NCBI RefSeq assembly: GCF_020886115.1
Contig: NZ_AP025185.1
Coordinates: 124,001-188,000, forward strand
Direction: 5' to 3'
From: Flavobacterium ammonificans
Lineage (GTDB): Bacteria; Bacteroidota; Bacteroidia; Flavobacteriales; Flavobacteriaceae
DNA: 64,000 nt
The position numbers were made by a program, and so were the translations under genes. The notes beneath the pieces were generated by a model, which saw nothing but the letters and a program-made list of their open reading frames with translations, was not told the origin of the DNA and did not search any database. Positions within the stretch are counted from its first letter, which is position 1. The number at the start of each line of letters is the position of its first letter. Positions 17,810 to 28,272 of this stretch are shown here, in pieces.

Positions 17810-18898
17810 TTATTTGATTAATTTTAGTATCTCTTCTACTATGGCTTTAGTTGCATTAGGCAAAGCCAAGTTGTTAATGTTTTGACTCAATTCGTTTTGC
17901 TTATTTTCATCAGTAATCAAATCCGAAAAAGTAGATTCGAAATTGGAATCTAACTCGCTTTCGCGTATCAAAATAGCACCGTTTTTATCAGCTACCGATT
18001 TAGCATTCTTTGTTTGATGGTCTTCAGCTACATTGGGTGACGGAATAAAAATTACTGGTTTCCCTACAATACACAACTCCGAAACAGAAGAGGCTCCTGC
18101 TCTCGAAATTACTACGTCGGCAGCAGCATACACTAAATCCATTCTTTCGATGAAAGCCATTACTTGCACATTATCTGAATTCCATTTTTGGTACTCATCC
18201 AAGTAAAATTTCCCACATTGCCAAAGCAACTGTACATTTTGAGAAGCAAAGAATTCCAATTCTTTTTCAATCAATTGATTGATACGTCTTGCTCCTAAAC
18301 TTCCTCCTAAAATCAAAATCGTTTTTTTATTGGGATCTAAATTGTAATGCGCAAGACCTTCAGCTCTTTTACTTTGCACTTCAATTAAATCCTGTCGCAC
18401 TGGATTCCCAGTCAAAACAATTTTCTCTTTAGGAAAAAAGCGCTCTAATTTTTCATAAGCTACGCAAATCGCATTGGCTTTCTTACTTAATAACTTATTG
18501 GTAATTCCTGGATAGGAATTTTGTTCTTGTATTACAGTCGGTATGCCTGCGCTATTAGCCATTTGCAATAATGGCCCGCTCGCAAAACCTCCTGTTCCAA
18601 TTACCACATCTGGTTTGAATTGTTTAATAATTTGTCTTGATTTTAACAAACTATTCAATAGCTTTACTGGAAACAAAGAATTATCAAAAGTCAAACGTCT
18701 TTGCAAACCTGCAATCCAAAGTCCTTGTATTGGGTACCCCGCCTGAGGTACTTTTTGCATTTCCATTTTATCCTTCGCGCCAACAAAAAGAATATCAGCA
18801 TCAGGAAATCGAGACTTTAATTCATTAGCGATAGCAATTGCAGGGTAAATATGACCTCCTGTTCCTCCTCCGCTTAGTATGAATTTGTATGTTCTCAT
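17810..18898 (-). CDS. murG: UDP-GlcNAc:undecaprenyl-PP-MurNAc-pentapeptide transferase MurG
   Basis: A 362-residue GT28 glycosyltransferase that converts lipid I to lipid II at the inner face of the membrane. Conserved motifs include [12 protein letters not shown] at the N-terminus, [19 protein letters not shown] and the acceptor/donor region [12 protein letters not shown]. It lies 10 bases after ftsW. Confidence 0.97.
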   Translation of the reverse strand: MRTYKFILSGGGTGGHIYPAIAIANELKSRFPDADILFVGAKDKMEMQKVPQAGYPIQGLWIAGLQRRLTFDNSLFPVKLLNSLLKSRQIIKQFKPDVVIGTGGFASGPLLQMANSAGIPTVIQEQNSYPGITNKLLSKKANAICVAYEKLERFFPKEKIVLTGNPVRQDLIEVQSKRAEGLAHYNLDPNKKTILILGGSLGARRINQLIEKELEFFASQNVQLLWQCGKFYLDEYQKWNSDNVQVMAFIERMDLVYAAADVVISRAGASSVSELCIVGKPVIFIPSPNVAEDHQTKNAKSVADKNGAILIRESELDSNFESTFSDLITDENKQNELSQNINNLALPNATKAIVEEILKLIK

Positions 18899-18908
18899 CG
18901 TTAAATTA

Positions 18909-20210
18909 CTATTTATTTATTACTGCACTCATTGGATTTTTAGAGCTGTCTTGAATGGAATAATTATTGGGTTCTATGTGTTGTTCGTCTGATTCTAGTT
19001 GTTGGTCTATTAATTTTTGAAGTGCTTCTTCTCGTTTCGCAGCTTCTTTTTGTTCTTGCTCAATTTCCTCTTCTTTCTTAGTCACATTAATGATGATTCC
19101 AAGAGCAAAACAAGTCATCCAAATTGAACTTCCCCCACTACTTATCAAGGGTAAGGTTTGTCCTGTAACAGGTAGTAATTCCACGGCAACAGCCATATTG
19201 ATTAATGCCTGAAATATTAATGGAAATCCCAAACTAATGACGACTAACTTTCCAAACAAAGTATTGGCCTTGTGTGCTGCAATTACAAATCGGAACAGCA
19301 ACAAAAGATACAATCCTAAAACTACCAACCCGCCAACTAATCCATATTCTTCTACAATAATGGCATAAATAAAATCAGAAGATGATTGAGGTAAAAAATG
19401 TCTTTGAACACTTTTTCCTGGCCCAAGCCCTGTAAAATTTCCTGAAGCAATAGCGGTTTTTGCAGCATTTATTTGATATTCATCTTCCCCTACTTTATCA
19501 GTACCGTAATTTTCAATTCTACTAATCCAGGTATCTACCCTGCTAAAGAATTTTGAATCTGGAAAAGCTTTTGACAACACCACAAAAATTAATAATCCTG
19601 CTATAGCCATTGCCATAATGTAACCAATGTATTTCAATTGATACTGTCCTACAAAAGCAATCATAACCACCATCACAAACATTAAAGCAGTAGTCGAAAA
19701 ATTCGCAGGCAAAATCAATGCTAAAGTGATAAATACCGGAATCCATAACTCAACAAAAGAGGCTTTAAAAGTCACTGGAATTTCTCTTGTTTTAGATAAA
19801 TAACGAGCTACATAAATGTATAAAATGATAGCTGCTATAGAAGAGGTTTGAAATGAAATTCCAATAAATGGTAATTGTAACCATCGACTTGCATTGGCTC
19901 CGCCAATATTGGTTCCTTTAAACAACGTGAGCACTAAAAGTCCCCAAACTATGGGCAAACCTATTCTGGATATCACTCTAAAATAATGATATGGAATTTT
20001 ATGAACCACGTAAATAATCATAAAACCCATTCCCAAATGAGCCGAATGCTTCACTAAATACCCTAATGTATTTCCGTCTCCACCTCGACCAAAAGCTAAA
20101 TTTGTACTAGCACTAAAAACAGGCATAAAGGAAAATAAAGCCAATAAAGCCAAAAATGACCAAATTACCTTATCTCCTTTTAGATTGCTTAGTAGCTGTT
20201 TGAGTTTCAT
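18909..20210 (-). CDS. ftsW: SEDS peptidoglycan glycosyltransferase FtsW
   Basis: A 433-residue polytopic protein of the FtsW/RodA/SpoVE family, the septal peptidoglycan polymerase that works with FtsI. About ten hydrophobic segments are visible. SEDS motifs include [34 protein letters not shown] and PLISSGGSS near the C-terminus. A charged Glu/Lys-rich cytoplasmic tail follows. Its dcw position supports FtsW over RodA. Confidence 0.95.
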   Translation of the reverse strand: MKLKQLLSNLKGDKVIWSFLALLALFSFMPVFSASTNLAFGRGGDGNTLGYLVKHSAHLGMGFMIIYVVHKIPYHYFRVISRIGLPIVWGLLVLTLFKGTNIGGANASRWLQLPFIGISFQTSSIAAIILYIYVARYLSKTREIPVTFKASFVELWIPVFITLALILPANFSTTALMFVMVVMIAFVGQYQLKYIGYIMAMAIAGLLIFVVLSKAFPDSKFFSRVDTWISRIENYGTDKVGEDEYQINAAKTAIASGNFTGLGPGKSVQRHFLPQSSSDFIYAIIVEEYGLVGGLVVLGLYLLLLFRFVIAAHKANTLFGKLVVISLGFPLIFQALINMAVAVELLPVTGQTLPLISSGGSSIWMTCFALGIIINVTKKEEEIEQEQKEAAKREEALQKLIDQQLESDEQHIEPNNYSIQDSSKNPMSAVINK

Positions 20211-20236
20211 ATCCCTTAAAGTCTAATTAGTGCGAA

Positions 20237-21571
20237 CTATAAATTGTATACTGCTTGTTTGAATTGTTTGCCTCTATCTTCATAATTTTCAAACAAATCA
20301 AAACTAGCACAAGCTGGAGACAACAAAACCGTATCTCCTTTTTCGGTCATGCGTTGCGCCATTCTAACTGCATCTGGCATGTTATCTACCTCTACCATAA
20401 CATCAACTATATTACCAAAAGCTTCAATAATTTTTTTATTATCAACGCCCAAACAAATAATTCCTTTCACTTTTTCGTTGACCAATGACATCAATTCGTT
20501 ATAGTCATTTCCTTTATCAACACCACCGACAATCCAAACTGTTGGGGTAGTTACACTATCCAAAGCAAAGAAAGAAGCATTCACATTTGTTGCTTTAGAA
20601 TCGTTGATATATTGTACATTTTGGATTTTCAATACTTTTTCTAGACGATGCTCTACTCCTTGAAAATTTGACAAACTCTCTCTGATGGTTGCATTTCTAA
20701 TTTGCATTAATTTAGCCACTGAAGTAGCCGCCATTGCGTTTTTCATATTGTGTTTTCCTTCTAACGCAATTGTTTCAGTTTCCATTGAAAATTCTTCGTG
20801 ATTCATCATCTTTACTTCGATTTTATTGTCTTTTATATAAGCCCCTTCAGTGAACACTTGGTTCAATGAAAAAGGAATTAGTGTTGCTTTTGTTGTATTA
20901 TTTTTCAACCAATTTGTTATTGCTTCGTCTTCTGCATCATAAATCAAATAATCCTCTTCGGTTTGATTCATTGTAATTCTAAACTTAGAATTGATGTAAT
21001 TTTCATACTTATATTCATAACGATCCAAATGATCTGGACTAATATTCGTTAGAATTGCAATGTGTGGCTTGTAATCAATAATTCCGTCCAATTGAAAACT
21101 GCTTAGCTCTAAAACGTAAGAATCAAAATCGTTGTCAGCCACCTGCCAGGCAAAACTTTTACCAATATTTCCACCTAGACCTACATTCAAGCCTGCTGAT
21201 TTTAGCAAATGATAAGTCAACATTGTAGTAGTGGTTTTACCATTACTCCCAGTTATTCCTATTGTTATTGCTTTAGTGTAAGGAGCTGCGAATTCAATTT
21301 CTGAGATTACTTTAATTCCTTTCTCAAACAGTTTTTTTACTATCGGTGATTTTTCGGGAATTCCCGGGCTTTTCATCACCACATCAGCATTTAGAATCAG
21401 TGATTCTGTATGCATTTCTTCCTCCCAAGCAATTCCATTATGATTAAGAACTTCTTTATAACTTTCCTTTATTTTACCAAAATCAGATACAAAAACATCA
21501 TACCCTTTTTTCTTGCCAAGAATGGCAGTACCTACTCCACTTTCTCCTCCTCCTAAAACAACTAATCGCAT
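20237..21571 (-). CDS. murD: UDP-N-acetylmuramoylalanine--D-glutamate ligase
   Basis: A 444-residue Mur ligase adding D-Glu. It has an N-terminal Rossmann-like LGGGESGVGTAIL, ATP loop GITGSNGKTTTTM, NISPDHLDRY, and the C-terminal domain with NDSKATNV and LLSPACASFDLF, both typical of MurD. It abuts mraY with no gap. Confidence 0.97.
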   Translation of the reverse strand: MRLVVLGGGESGVGTAILGKKKGYDVFVSDFGKIKESYKEVLNHNGIAWEEEMHTESLILNADVVMKSPGIPEKSPIVKKLFEKGIKVISEIEFAAPYTKAITIGITGSNGKTTTTMLTYHLLKSAGLNVGLGGNIGKSFAWQVADNDFDSYVLELSSFQLDGIIDYKPHIAILTNISPDHLDRYEYKYENYINSKFRITMNQTEEDYLIYDAEDEAITNWLKNNTTKATLIPFSLNQVFTEGAYIKDNKIEVKMMNHEEFSMETETIALEGKHNMKNAMAATSVAKLMQIRNATIRESLSNFQGVEHRLEKVLKIQNVQYINDSKATNVNASFFALDSVTTPTVWIVGGVDKGNDYNELMSLVNEKVKGIICLGVDNKKIIEAFGNIVDVMVEVDNMPDAVRMAQRMTEKGDTVLLSPACASFDLFENYEDRGKQFKQAVYNL

Positions 21572-22801
21572 CTATCTCAGTTTTAATGTCACAATTGATA
21601 GAATAGACAACATGATAGCAACAATCCAAAAACGAGTTACAATCTTACTTTCATGATATCCTTTTTTCTGATAATGATGATGTAAAGGAGACATTAGAAA
21701 AATTCTTCTCCCTTCGCCAAAACGTTTTTTTGTATACTTGAAATAAGCAACTTGAAGTACTACCGATAAATTTTCTGCTAGAAAAATTCCGCAAAACAAT
21801 GGAATCAGCATCTCTTTTCTTACGGCTATAGCTAATACTGCTATAATTCCACCAATTGTCAAACTACCGGTATCTCCCATAAATACTGAAGCTGGAAAAG
21901 AATTGTACCAAAGAAACCCAATCAATGCTCCTACAAATGCTGATATGAATACAGTCATTTCTCCTGAATTAGGAATATACATGATATTCAAATAGTTAGA
22001 AAAGATGATGTTTCCAGATAAAAATGTGAATATACCTAGAGCAAATACTGAAATAGCAGATGTACCGGCTGCTAAACCATCTATACCATCTGTTAAATTG
22101 GCTCCATTTGATACAGCAGTAATGATAAAAATTACTACAGGAATGAAAATTAACCAAGCCCAATTCTGATAGCCTTCACCAGTCCATGCAATTACCTCTG
22201 CATAATCGAATTCGTTATTCTTAAAAAACGGGATCGTAGTTGCAGTAGATTTTACCTCAACAGGGGCTTTTACTATGGATGTAACTGAAGTTGATTTTAA
22301 AACTGGAGAGTTTGAAGCGTTTTCTAAAACAGTAACTGCAGGACTAAAGTATAGAACTGACCCAACAATAATACCCAATCCTACTTGACCAAATACTTTA
22401 AAAATTCCTTTTAAACCTTGTTTGTCCTTTTTAAATATTTTGATATAGTCATCAATAAAACCAATTGTACCCATCCAAAGAGTAGTTACTATTAAAAGGA
22501 CAATGTAAATATTATCCAATTTTGCAAAGAGAACTACAGGAACTAGTGTTGCAAAAATGATAATTAATCCCCCCATAGTTGGCGTTCCTGCTTTTTCATT
22601 TTGACCAGCTAAACCTAATTCACGAACCGTTTCTCCTACTTGTTGATTGCGTAAGAAATTAATAATTCTCTTCCCGTAAATTGTGGATAACAATAAAGAA
22701 AGTAAAAATGCCAACCCTGATCTAAAGGTGATGTATTGGAAAACTCCTGTCCCTGATAAATTTAAAGTTTTATCTAAATATTCAAATAAGTAGTATAGCA
22801 T
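21572..22801 (-). CDS. mraY: Phospho-N-acetylmuramoyl-pentapeptide transferase
   Basis: A 409-residue polytopic enzyme that makes lipid I from UDP-MurNAc-pentapeptide and undecaprenyl phosphate. It has the family motifs [32 protein letters not shown] and the [10 protein letters not shown] loop. It is about 50 residues longer than the E. coli enzyme because of an insert near residues 165-215 (Ser/Thr/Val-rich, then NNEFDYAEV), as is usual in Bacteroidota. Confidence 0.96.
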   Translation of the reverse strand: MLYYLFEYLDKTLNLSGTGVFQYITFRSGLAFLLSLLLSTIYGKRIINFLRNQQVGETVRELGLAGQNEKAGTPTMGGLIIIFATLVPVVLFAKLDNIYIVLLIVTTLWMGTIGFIDDYIKIFKKDKQGLKGIFKVFGQVGLGIIVGSVLYFSPAVTVLENASNSPVLKSTSVTSIVKAPVEVKSTATTIPFFKNNEFDYAEVIAWTGEGYQNWAWLIFIPVVIFIITAVSNGANLTDGIDGLAAGTSAISVFALGIFTFLSGNIIFSNYLNIMYIPNSGEMTVFISAFVGALIGFLWYNSFPASVFMGDTGSLTIGGIIAVLAIAVRKEMLIPLFCGIFLAENLSVVLQVAYFKYTKKRFGEGRRIFLMSPLHHHYQKKGYHESKIVTRFWIVAIMLSILSIVTLKLR

Positions 22802-22806
22802 AATTT

Positions 22807-24270
22807 CTATTTATGGAGTTGTTCTAGTAATTCTTTTACAATTTTCATATCATCAAAATCATGACGTACACCATTAATTTCTTGATAGGTTTCATGGCCT
22901 TTACCAGCTATTAATATGATATCATTAGGCTGAGCCAATTGGCAGGCAGTTTTAATGGCTTGCTTTCTGTCTGTGATTGATAGAATTCTTTTATAATTAT
23001 GTGGCGCTACCCCTGATTCCATTTCGCTTATAATTACTGCTGCATCTTCATTTCTAGGATTGTCAGAGGTAAATACTGCCTTATCACTTAAATCAGAAGC
23101 AATTCCTCCCATTACTGGGCGTTTGGTTTTGTCTCGGTTTCCACCGCAACCCACAACTGTAATCAATTGTTCGTTTTTTGTTCTGATATCGTTGATGGTT
23201 TTCAATACGTTCTCTAAAGCATCAGGTGTGTGAGCATAATCTACAATGGCTGTAACATTTTCAGCAGAAACAATGTATTGAAAACGACCAGAAACACTTT
23301 CTAACTCGGATAATAATCGTAATGCTTCCAAACTTTCCATTCCCAATTCAATAGCAGTTCCGTAAATAGCTAATAAATTGTAAGCATTAAACGTTCCAAT
23401 TAACTTAACCCAAACTTCGTTGCCATTAACTTTCAAAAGCAGTCCAGATAATTGACTTTCTAAAATTTGCGCTTTATAATCTGCATAAGATTTTAAGGCA
23501 TAACTGCACTTTTTGGCAACCGTATTTTGCAATACAACTGAACCGTTTTTGTCGTCGATATTAGATAGTGCAAAAGCGGTTTTAGGTAAATGATCAAAGA
23601 ATGATTTTTTTACATCACGGTATTCTGCAAAAGTGGGGTGGTAATCTAAATGATCGTGTGATAAATTAGTAAATACCCCTCCAACAAAATGCAATGCTTC
23701 AGTTCGTTTTTGATGCACTCCATGTGAACTCACTTCCATAAAGCAATAATCAACACCTGCTTCAACCATTAAAGCTAAATAACTATTAATGGTTATAGAG
23801 TCAGGTGTAGTATGTGTAGCTGGATACTCCACATCGTCAACCATGATTTTAACCGTTGAAAGCAAACCTACTTTATGTCCCGCTTTCTTATACAATTGAT
23901 ATAATAAAGAAGCAATTGTAGTTTTTCCATTGGTACCTGTCACCCCTACTAATTGTAGTTTTTGTGAAGGATTTCCAAAATAATTTGCCGCAACAACAGC
24001 TAAGGCTGCATTGGTATCTTTTACCTGAATATAGGTAACTCCCTCAGCTATATCTTTTGGAAAACTATCACACATAATTGCTGACGCACCTAAGTCGATA
24101 GCTTTTGAAATATAATCATGACCATCCGAAATAGTACCACGAATAGCTACAAAAAGATCATTTTTTTCTATTTTTCTAGAATCAAAATCTATCTTTCCAA
24201 TAACTATGTCTGTCGAACCCTTTATGGCTTCAATAGCTACTTTGTATATTATGTCTTTTAGGATACTCAC
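22807..24270 (-). CDS. murE: UDP-MurNAc-tripeptide synthetase MurE
   Basis: A 487-residue Mur ligase adding the third stem-peptide residue. It has ATP loop [27 protein letters not shown] and the C-terminal DNPRNED motif. DNPR is the known marker for meso-diaminopimelate specificity, as opposed to lysine. Its start overlaps the ftsI stop by 4 bases (ATGA). The gene that often follows, murF, is absent here. Confidence 0.96.
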   Translation of the reverse strand: MSILKDIIYKVAIEAIKGSTDIVIGKIDFDSRKIEKNDLFVAIRGTISDGHDYISKAIDLGASAIMCDSFPKDIAEGVTYIQVKDTNAALAVVAANYFGNPSQKLQLVGVTGTNGKTTIASLLYQLYKKAGHKVGLLSTVKIMVDDVEYPATHTTPDSITINSYLALMVEAGVDYCFMEVSSHGVHQKRTEALHFVGGVFTNLSHDHLDYHPTFAEYRDVKKSFFDHLPKTAFALSNIDDKNGSVVLQNTVAKKCSYALKSYADYKAQILESQLSGLLLKVNGNEVWVKLIGTFNAYNLLAIYGTAIELGMESLEALRLLSELESVSGRFQYIVSAENVTAIVDYAHTPDALENVLKTINDIRTKNEQLITVVGCGGNRDKTKRPVMGGIASDLSDKAVFTSDNPRNEDAAVIISEMESGVAPHNYKRILSITDRKQAIKTACQLAQPNDIILIAGKGHETYQEINGVRHDFDDMKIVKELLEQLHK

Positions 24271-26267
24271 GATAATTCTAATACTATTGTTGTGTTCTTT
24301 GCTATATTTTGTCCCGCTTGTAGCGACTGTTTCTTCACTTTGCCAAAGCCTTTTATTTTAACTCTTATTCCTAAATTTTCTAAAAGAGCCAAAGCATCCA
24401 TACCAGACATACCTCTTACATTTGGAATAGTGTTTTGCCTTTTATGAGAATTAGCATTATAAGATGCATAATCCAATTCTTGTTTAGGAATTTTTCTATC
24501 AATTTTTTTAATTGTATTGGTAGATGGCGCGTCTGTAAATATTTTTTGGGCAATTCTTTTAAATACAGGTCCTGCTACATCGGCACCATAATAATTATTA
24601 TGAGCTGTGTTTGGCCTATGCACCATAACAATACAAGTATACTGCGGCTTATTAGCTGGGAAATACCCAACAAACGAAGAGGCGTAATACATGCCAGATC
24701 CGGTTTTATTACCATAGTTCATTTGCGCTGTTCCTGTTTTTCCTGCCATCGGAAACTCTTTAGTGTACAATGATTTGGCAGTTCCTCGTTTTACCACATT
24801 TTCTAATAAAGCACGTACTTTTTTCAATGTTTCAGGTGAACAAACTTTTGGATTGATAACTTGAGTATCGAATTTTTTAACCGTTGTATTCCACTTCTTA
24901 ATTTCAGAAACTAATTGTGGTTTTACCATTACACCATTGTTTGCAACAGAATTGTAAAAAGTCAAAGTTTGCATAGGAGTAATATTTACTCCATATCCGA
25001 ACGCCATCCATGGAAGTGAAATTTTGGACCATCTTGCTTGACCTGGTTTTGGGATTATTGGAGACGCTTCCCCTTTTAACTCTAAACCTATTTTTTTATC
25101 TAATCCCCAATCTTCAATATGCTTAATAAATTTTGAAGGATTATTTTTATAATTATTGTATACAGATTGAACCATTACCGTATTTGACGAAACTTCAAAT
25201 CCATGTCCTAAAGAAATTCTTCCCATTCCTTTATGTGAATCCACAACATTTTTCCCAAAATAAGTTATTACTCCACCTCTAGCATCAAAAACAGTACTGG
25301 TGTCGGCAACTTTATCTTCCAAAACCGCCATAAGATCTACTAATTTGAATGTGGATCCAGGATCATGCGCTTCTGTAATAGCATAATTCAATGTTTCATT
25401 ATAAGTTCCATCACTTAGCCTGCCCAAATTTGAAATCGCCTTAATATGTCCTGTTTTAGTTTCCATTACAACCACAGTTCCGTGCTCTGCTTCGTATTCT
25501 TCCAATTGTTTTAATAAGGCGTGGTGCGCTATATCTTGTATAAAAACATCTATTGTAGAAATAACATCATACCCATCAATAGGATCTACCTCATTAAAAT
25601 CGCGAATCGGTTTCCACTGTCCTTTGGCAATTTTTTGTTTTAAAATCTTACCGTCTTTACCGTTCAAATATTTTCTATAAGCCCATTCAATTCCTTTTCC
25701 ATCAGGAGTACTATCCGGTTTCATTCTTTCGTAACCAATGGTTCGTTCAGCAATTCGTCCGATTGGATATTCTCTAACCGGCTCAGGCTTTACGATAATT
25801 CCGCCTTTATTTGCTCCTTCTTTAAACAATGGAAACTCTTTAATTTTTACATAGTCCGTATAACTTAAACCACGCGCAATTAAAAAAAACCTGTTATTTG
25901 TAGCTCTTGCTTTGCGCAAAGCTCTTTCGTAATAATTAGATGGTTTGCCAAGTAAATAGGCTAATGAATCTGATAAAGAATCAACGGCTCTTTGAAACAA
26001 TTCAGATTTTGGTACCACTGCATCAAATCGGATTTCATAATTTGGGATTGAAGTTGCTAGCAAACTCCCGTCTGACGAATAAATGTTTCCTTTGTTAGCT
26101 TTAATAGTAAATTCTTTTACCGTTTTTTCCTTCGCTTTTTTGCGGTAATGATCCCCTTGAACCCATTGAATATTGGTCAATTTGAAGACTATAGCTACCG
26201 CCATCAAAAACATAGCAAAAGCTACGAGATAGATACGATACGAGATATTTTTATCTTCTACTGCCAT
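24267..26267 (-). CDS. ftsI: Peptidoglycan transpeptidase FtsI (PBP3) with C-terminal PASTA domain
   Basis: A 666-residue class B penicillin-binding protein that cross-links septal peptidoglycan. One N-terminal membrane anchor (about residues 11-29) is followed by a dimerisation domain. The transpeptidase domain has catalytic Ser305 in STFK, an SSN motif and a KTGTAQ motif. A PASTA domain closes the protein (from about residue 612, IPNVRGMSGMDALALL onward). It overlaps the upstream ftsL-like gene by 10 bases. Confidence 0.96.
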   Translation of the reverse strand: MAVEDKNISYRIYLVAFAMFLMAVAIVFKLTNIQWVQGDHYRKKAKEKTVKEFTIKANKGNIYSSDGSLLATSIPNYEIRFDAVVPKSELFQRAVDSLSDSLAYLLGKPSNYYERALRKARATNNRFFLIARGLSYTDYVKIKEFPLFKEGANKGGIIVKPEPVREYPIGRIAERTIGYERMKPDSTPDGKGIEWAYRKYLNGKDGKILKQKIAKGQWKPIRDFNEVDPIDGYDVISTIDVFIQDIAHHALLKQLEEYEAEHGTVVVMETKTGHIKAISNLGRLSDGTYNETLNYAITEAHDPGSTFKLVDLMAVLEDKVADTSTVFDARGGVITYFGKNVVDSHKGMGRISLGHGFEVSSNTVMVQSVYNNYKNNPSKFIKHIEDWGLDKKIGLELKGEASPIIPKPGQARWSKISLPWMAFGYGVNITPMQTLTFYNSVANNGVMVKPQLVSEIKKWNTTVKKFDTQVINPKVCSPETLKKVRALLENVVKRGTAKSLYTKEFPMAGKTGTAQMNYGNKTGSGMYYASSFVGYFPANKPQYTCIVMVHRPNTAHNNYYGADVAGPVFKRIAQKIFTDAPSTNTIKKIDRKIPKQELDYASYNANSHKRQNTIPNVRGMSGMDALALLENLGIRVKIKGFGKVKKQSLQAGQNIAKNTTIVLELS

Positions 26268-26605
26268 AATTTTTCAAAAAAACTTTTTTCTACTTCTTTA
26301 ACTACTTTAATTTTAATTGGAGGTACTGTTGATGGAACTATTTGTCTTGCTTCCATTTGTTTAGCTACTGTAGATTCCATTTTCAATTTCATTAACTCCG
26401 AACGTCTGTCTACAAATTCAGAACGCAATTCTTTCACTTCAGTTGTAAGCTCCGCGATACGAAAAACTTTTTGCTCATAGCTCTGCGTATTGGCAATCAT
26501 AACAATGGCTAAACCAATTATAAAAACGATAAAGCGCCAGTTTTTAATTGCGTCTTCGTCTAATAAAAATCGAGCTTTTAATATGCCGTACAATCCGTGT
26601 TTCAT
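26258..26605 (-). CDS. ftsL: FtsL-like small division protein
   Basis: A 115-residue bitopic protein with one membrane segment (about residues 24-40) followed by a coiled-coil stretch of Glu, Leu and Arg (about 47-80). Sequence similarity alone would not name it. Topology, coiled coil and position between rsmH and ftsI are diagnostic of FtsL. It overlaps ftsI by 10 bases and starts 9 bases after rsmH. Confidence 0.85.
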   Translation of the reverse strand: MKHGLYGILKARFLLDEDAIKNWRFIVFIIGLAIVMIANTQSYEQKVFRIAELTTEVKELRSEFVDRRSELMKLKMESTVAKQMEARQIVPSTVPPIKIKVVKEVEKSFFEKLWQ

Positions 26606-26614
26606 TACAACTAA

Positions 26615-27523
26615 TTATATTTTTTCAGCTATTCGCAACTTCGCACTACGTGCTCTATTGTTTTCTCGTATTTGTTCGTTATTTGGGACAATTAACTTTC
26701 CAATTGTTTTAAATGGAACAGAAAAATTTCCGAAAAAATCACGTTCTGGCTCTCCTTCAAACATTCCGTTTTTTACAAAACGTTTCACCAATCTATCTTC
26801 AAGAGAATGATATGAGATGATACTTAATCGCCCACATGGTTTTAATATTTCCAATGATTGTTCTAAAAACTCTTTCAAAACATCCATTTCTTGATTTACT
26901 TCAATTCGAATTGCCTGATACATTTGAGCCAAAATTTTATGACTTTTATGCGCTGGCAAAAACCGACTCAATACTTCTTTTAACTGTTCCGTATTGCGGA
27001 TTGGCATTTTTTCTCTTGCCTCCAAAATAACTCTAGCAATAGCAGGCGCGTTTTTCAACTCTCCGTAATCCAAGAAAACCCTACGCAAATTATCTTCGTC
27101 ATATTCATTAACCACTCGATAGGCACTTAAATCATTTTTTTGACTCATTCTCATATCTAACTCAGCGTCAAATCGAGTAGAAAAACCTCTTTCAGCAACA
27201 TCAAATTGATGAGAAGAAACACCTAAGTCGCCCAAAATACCATCCACTTCTTTGATATTGTGAAAACGTAAAAAACGCTTTATAAATCTGAAATTTTCAT
27301 TAATAAGAACAAAGCGATCATCTTGTAAGGCATTCGCCAAAGCATCTTCATCTTGATCAAAGGCAAACAATTTACCATTTGGACCCAATCGACTTAAAAT
27401 CTCTCTGGAATGCCCTCCGCCACCAAAAGTAACATCGACGTAAATTCCGTCCGGCTTAATATTTAAACCACCAACTGACTCGTGCAGCAAAACAGGATTA
27501 TGATACTCCATTGTCATCATCAT
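26615..27523 (-). CDS. rsmH: 16S rRNA (cytosine1402-N4)-methyltransferase
   Basis: A SAM-dependent methyltransferase of about 300 residues (MraW) acting on C1402 in the ribosomal P site. It has the N-terminal YHNPVLLHESV, SAM motif VDVTFGGGGHSREIL, DLGVSSHQFD, MRMSQ and the C-terminal ISYHSLEDRLVKRF. It overlaps mraZ by 26 bases. The start is one of several clustered ATGs (MMMTM); the third or fifth residue is an equally good start. Confidence 0.96.
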   Translation of the reverse strand: MMMTMEYHNPVLLHESVGGLNIKPDGIYVDVTFGGGGHSREILSRLGPNGKLFAFDQDEDALANALQDDRFVLINENFRFIKRFLRFHNIKEVDGILGDLGVSSHQFDVAERGFSTRFDAELDMRMSQKNDLSAYRVVNEYDEDNLRRVFLDYGELKNAPAIARVILEAREKMPIRNTEQLKEVLSRFLPAHKSHKILAQMYQAIRIEVNQEMDVLKEFLEQSLEILKPCGRLSIISYHSLEDRLVKRFVKNGMFEGEPERDFFGNFSVPFKTIGKLIVPNNEQIRENNRARSAKLRIAEKI

Positions 27524-27971
27524 TTACATTACCCATTACATCTTCTGCTAAATCAGCAAAATCAATATCTTCTCCGTTTATCGATTGCTCGTACAATTCT
27601 TTATCCCAGATTTCGACAATATTTACTGCCGAAGAAAAAACAACATCTTTTGAAATACTTGCAAAACCAACTAAATCTTTAGGTACTAACAAACGACCTA
27701 AAGCATCAATCTCAACCACCTTAACACCGGCTGTAAAACGACGAATAAAATCATTGTTCTTCTTTACAAATCGATTCAACTTATTGATTTTTTGCATCAT
27801 TAAATTCCACTCTTGCATTGGATACAACTCTAAACAGGACTGAAAAACCGAACGCTTCAGCACAAAACCTTCTTGCAATGAAGAGGCAAGTTGCTTTTTC
27901 AAAGGAGACGGCAATAACACCCTTCCTTTAGCATCTACTTTACATTCATATGTTCCTACAATTGTGTTCAA
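27498..27971 (-). CDS. mraZ: Transcriptional regulator MraZ
   Basis: A 157-residue, first-gene regulator of the dcw operon, built from two AbrB-like swapped-hairpin halves. Each carries the DAKGRVLLP / DALGRLLVP signature (about residues 13-21 and 89-97). The reading frame opens with TTG: an in-frame TAA lies three codons upstream and no ATG or GTG fits, so the start must be TTG at 27971. MraZ is known to bind direct repeats upstream of its own gene; matching repeats are present here at 28011-28061. Confidence 0.95.
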   Translation of the reverse strand: MNTIVGTYECKVDAKGRVLLPSPLKKQLASSLQEGFVLKRSVFQSCLELYPMQEWNLMMQKINKLNRFVKKNNDFIRRFTAGVKVVEIDALGRLLVPKDLVGFASISKDVVFSSAVNIVEIWDKELYEQSINGEDIDFADLAEDVMGNVNDDDNGVS

Positions 27972-27996
27972 AAAATTTTATTTAAATGATTCTAAG

Positions 27997-28004
27997 CAAA
28001 AATA
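27997..28004 (-). promoter_or_regulatory. Promoter -7 element of the dcw operon
   Basis: TATTTTTG on the minus strand matches TAnnTTTG, 25 bases before the mraZ TTG start. The expected -33 region falls inside the repeat array 28011-28040. Confidence 0.6.
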
Positions 28005-28010
28005 TAAAAT

Positions 28011-28061
28011 ATTTTACCACATTTTACCACAATCTACCACTTTGTTAATAAGTTTACCCAC
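28011..28061 (-). promoter_or_regulatory. Probable MraZ operator: 10-bp-period direct repeats
   Basis: On the minus strand three consecutive 10-base units read GTGGTAGATT, GTGGTAAAAT, GTGGTAAAAT (28011-28040). A fourth GTGGGTAAAC (28052-28061) lies two helical turns away. MraZ of other bacteria binds TGGGN-type repeats at 10-bp spacing upstream of mraZ, so position, period and core all fit an autoregulatory operator overlapping the promoter. Confidence 0.75.
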
Positions 28062-28236
28062 TTGTGACTAAAAACCCTTACTTTATGGACTGTCAATAGT
28101 TTAGATACGGTTTAAACTTGTTTATAAATGAGAATCCTACTAGAGTCAGAATCAGTGACAACTAATGATTTTAACAAGAAAAAGGATTAAAGAGTTAAAA
28201 AACAAGCTTAAAAATTTATATTTCTGTATTAAATCC

Positions 28237-28244
28237 TATATTTG
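28237..28244 (+). promoter_or_regulatory. Candidate -7 element for the alpha/beta hydrolase gene
   Basis: TATATTTG matches TAnnTTTG exactly, 28 bases before the ATG. The 28062-28236 stretch between it and the dcw operator contains nothing else I can identify. Confidence 0.5.
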
Positions 28245-28272
28245 TCAAAATTGAAAATAGGGATCCGAAAAA

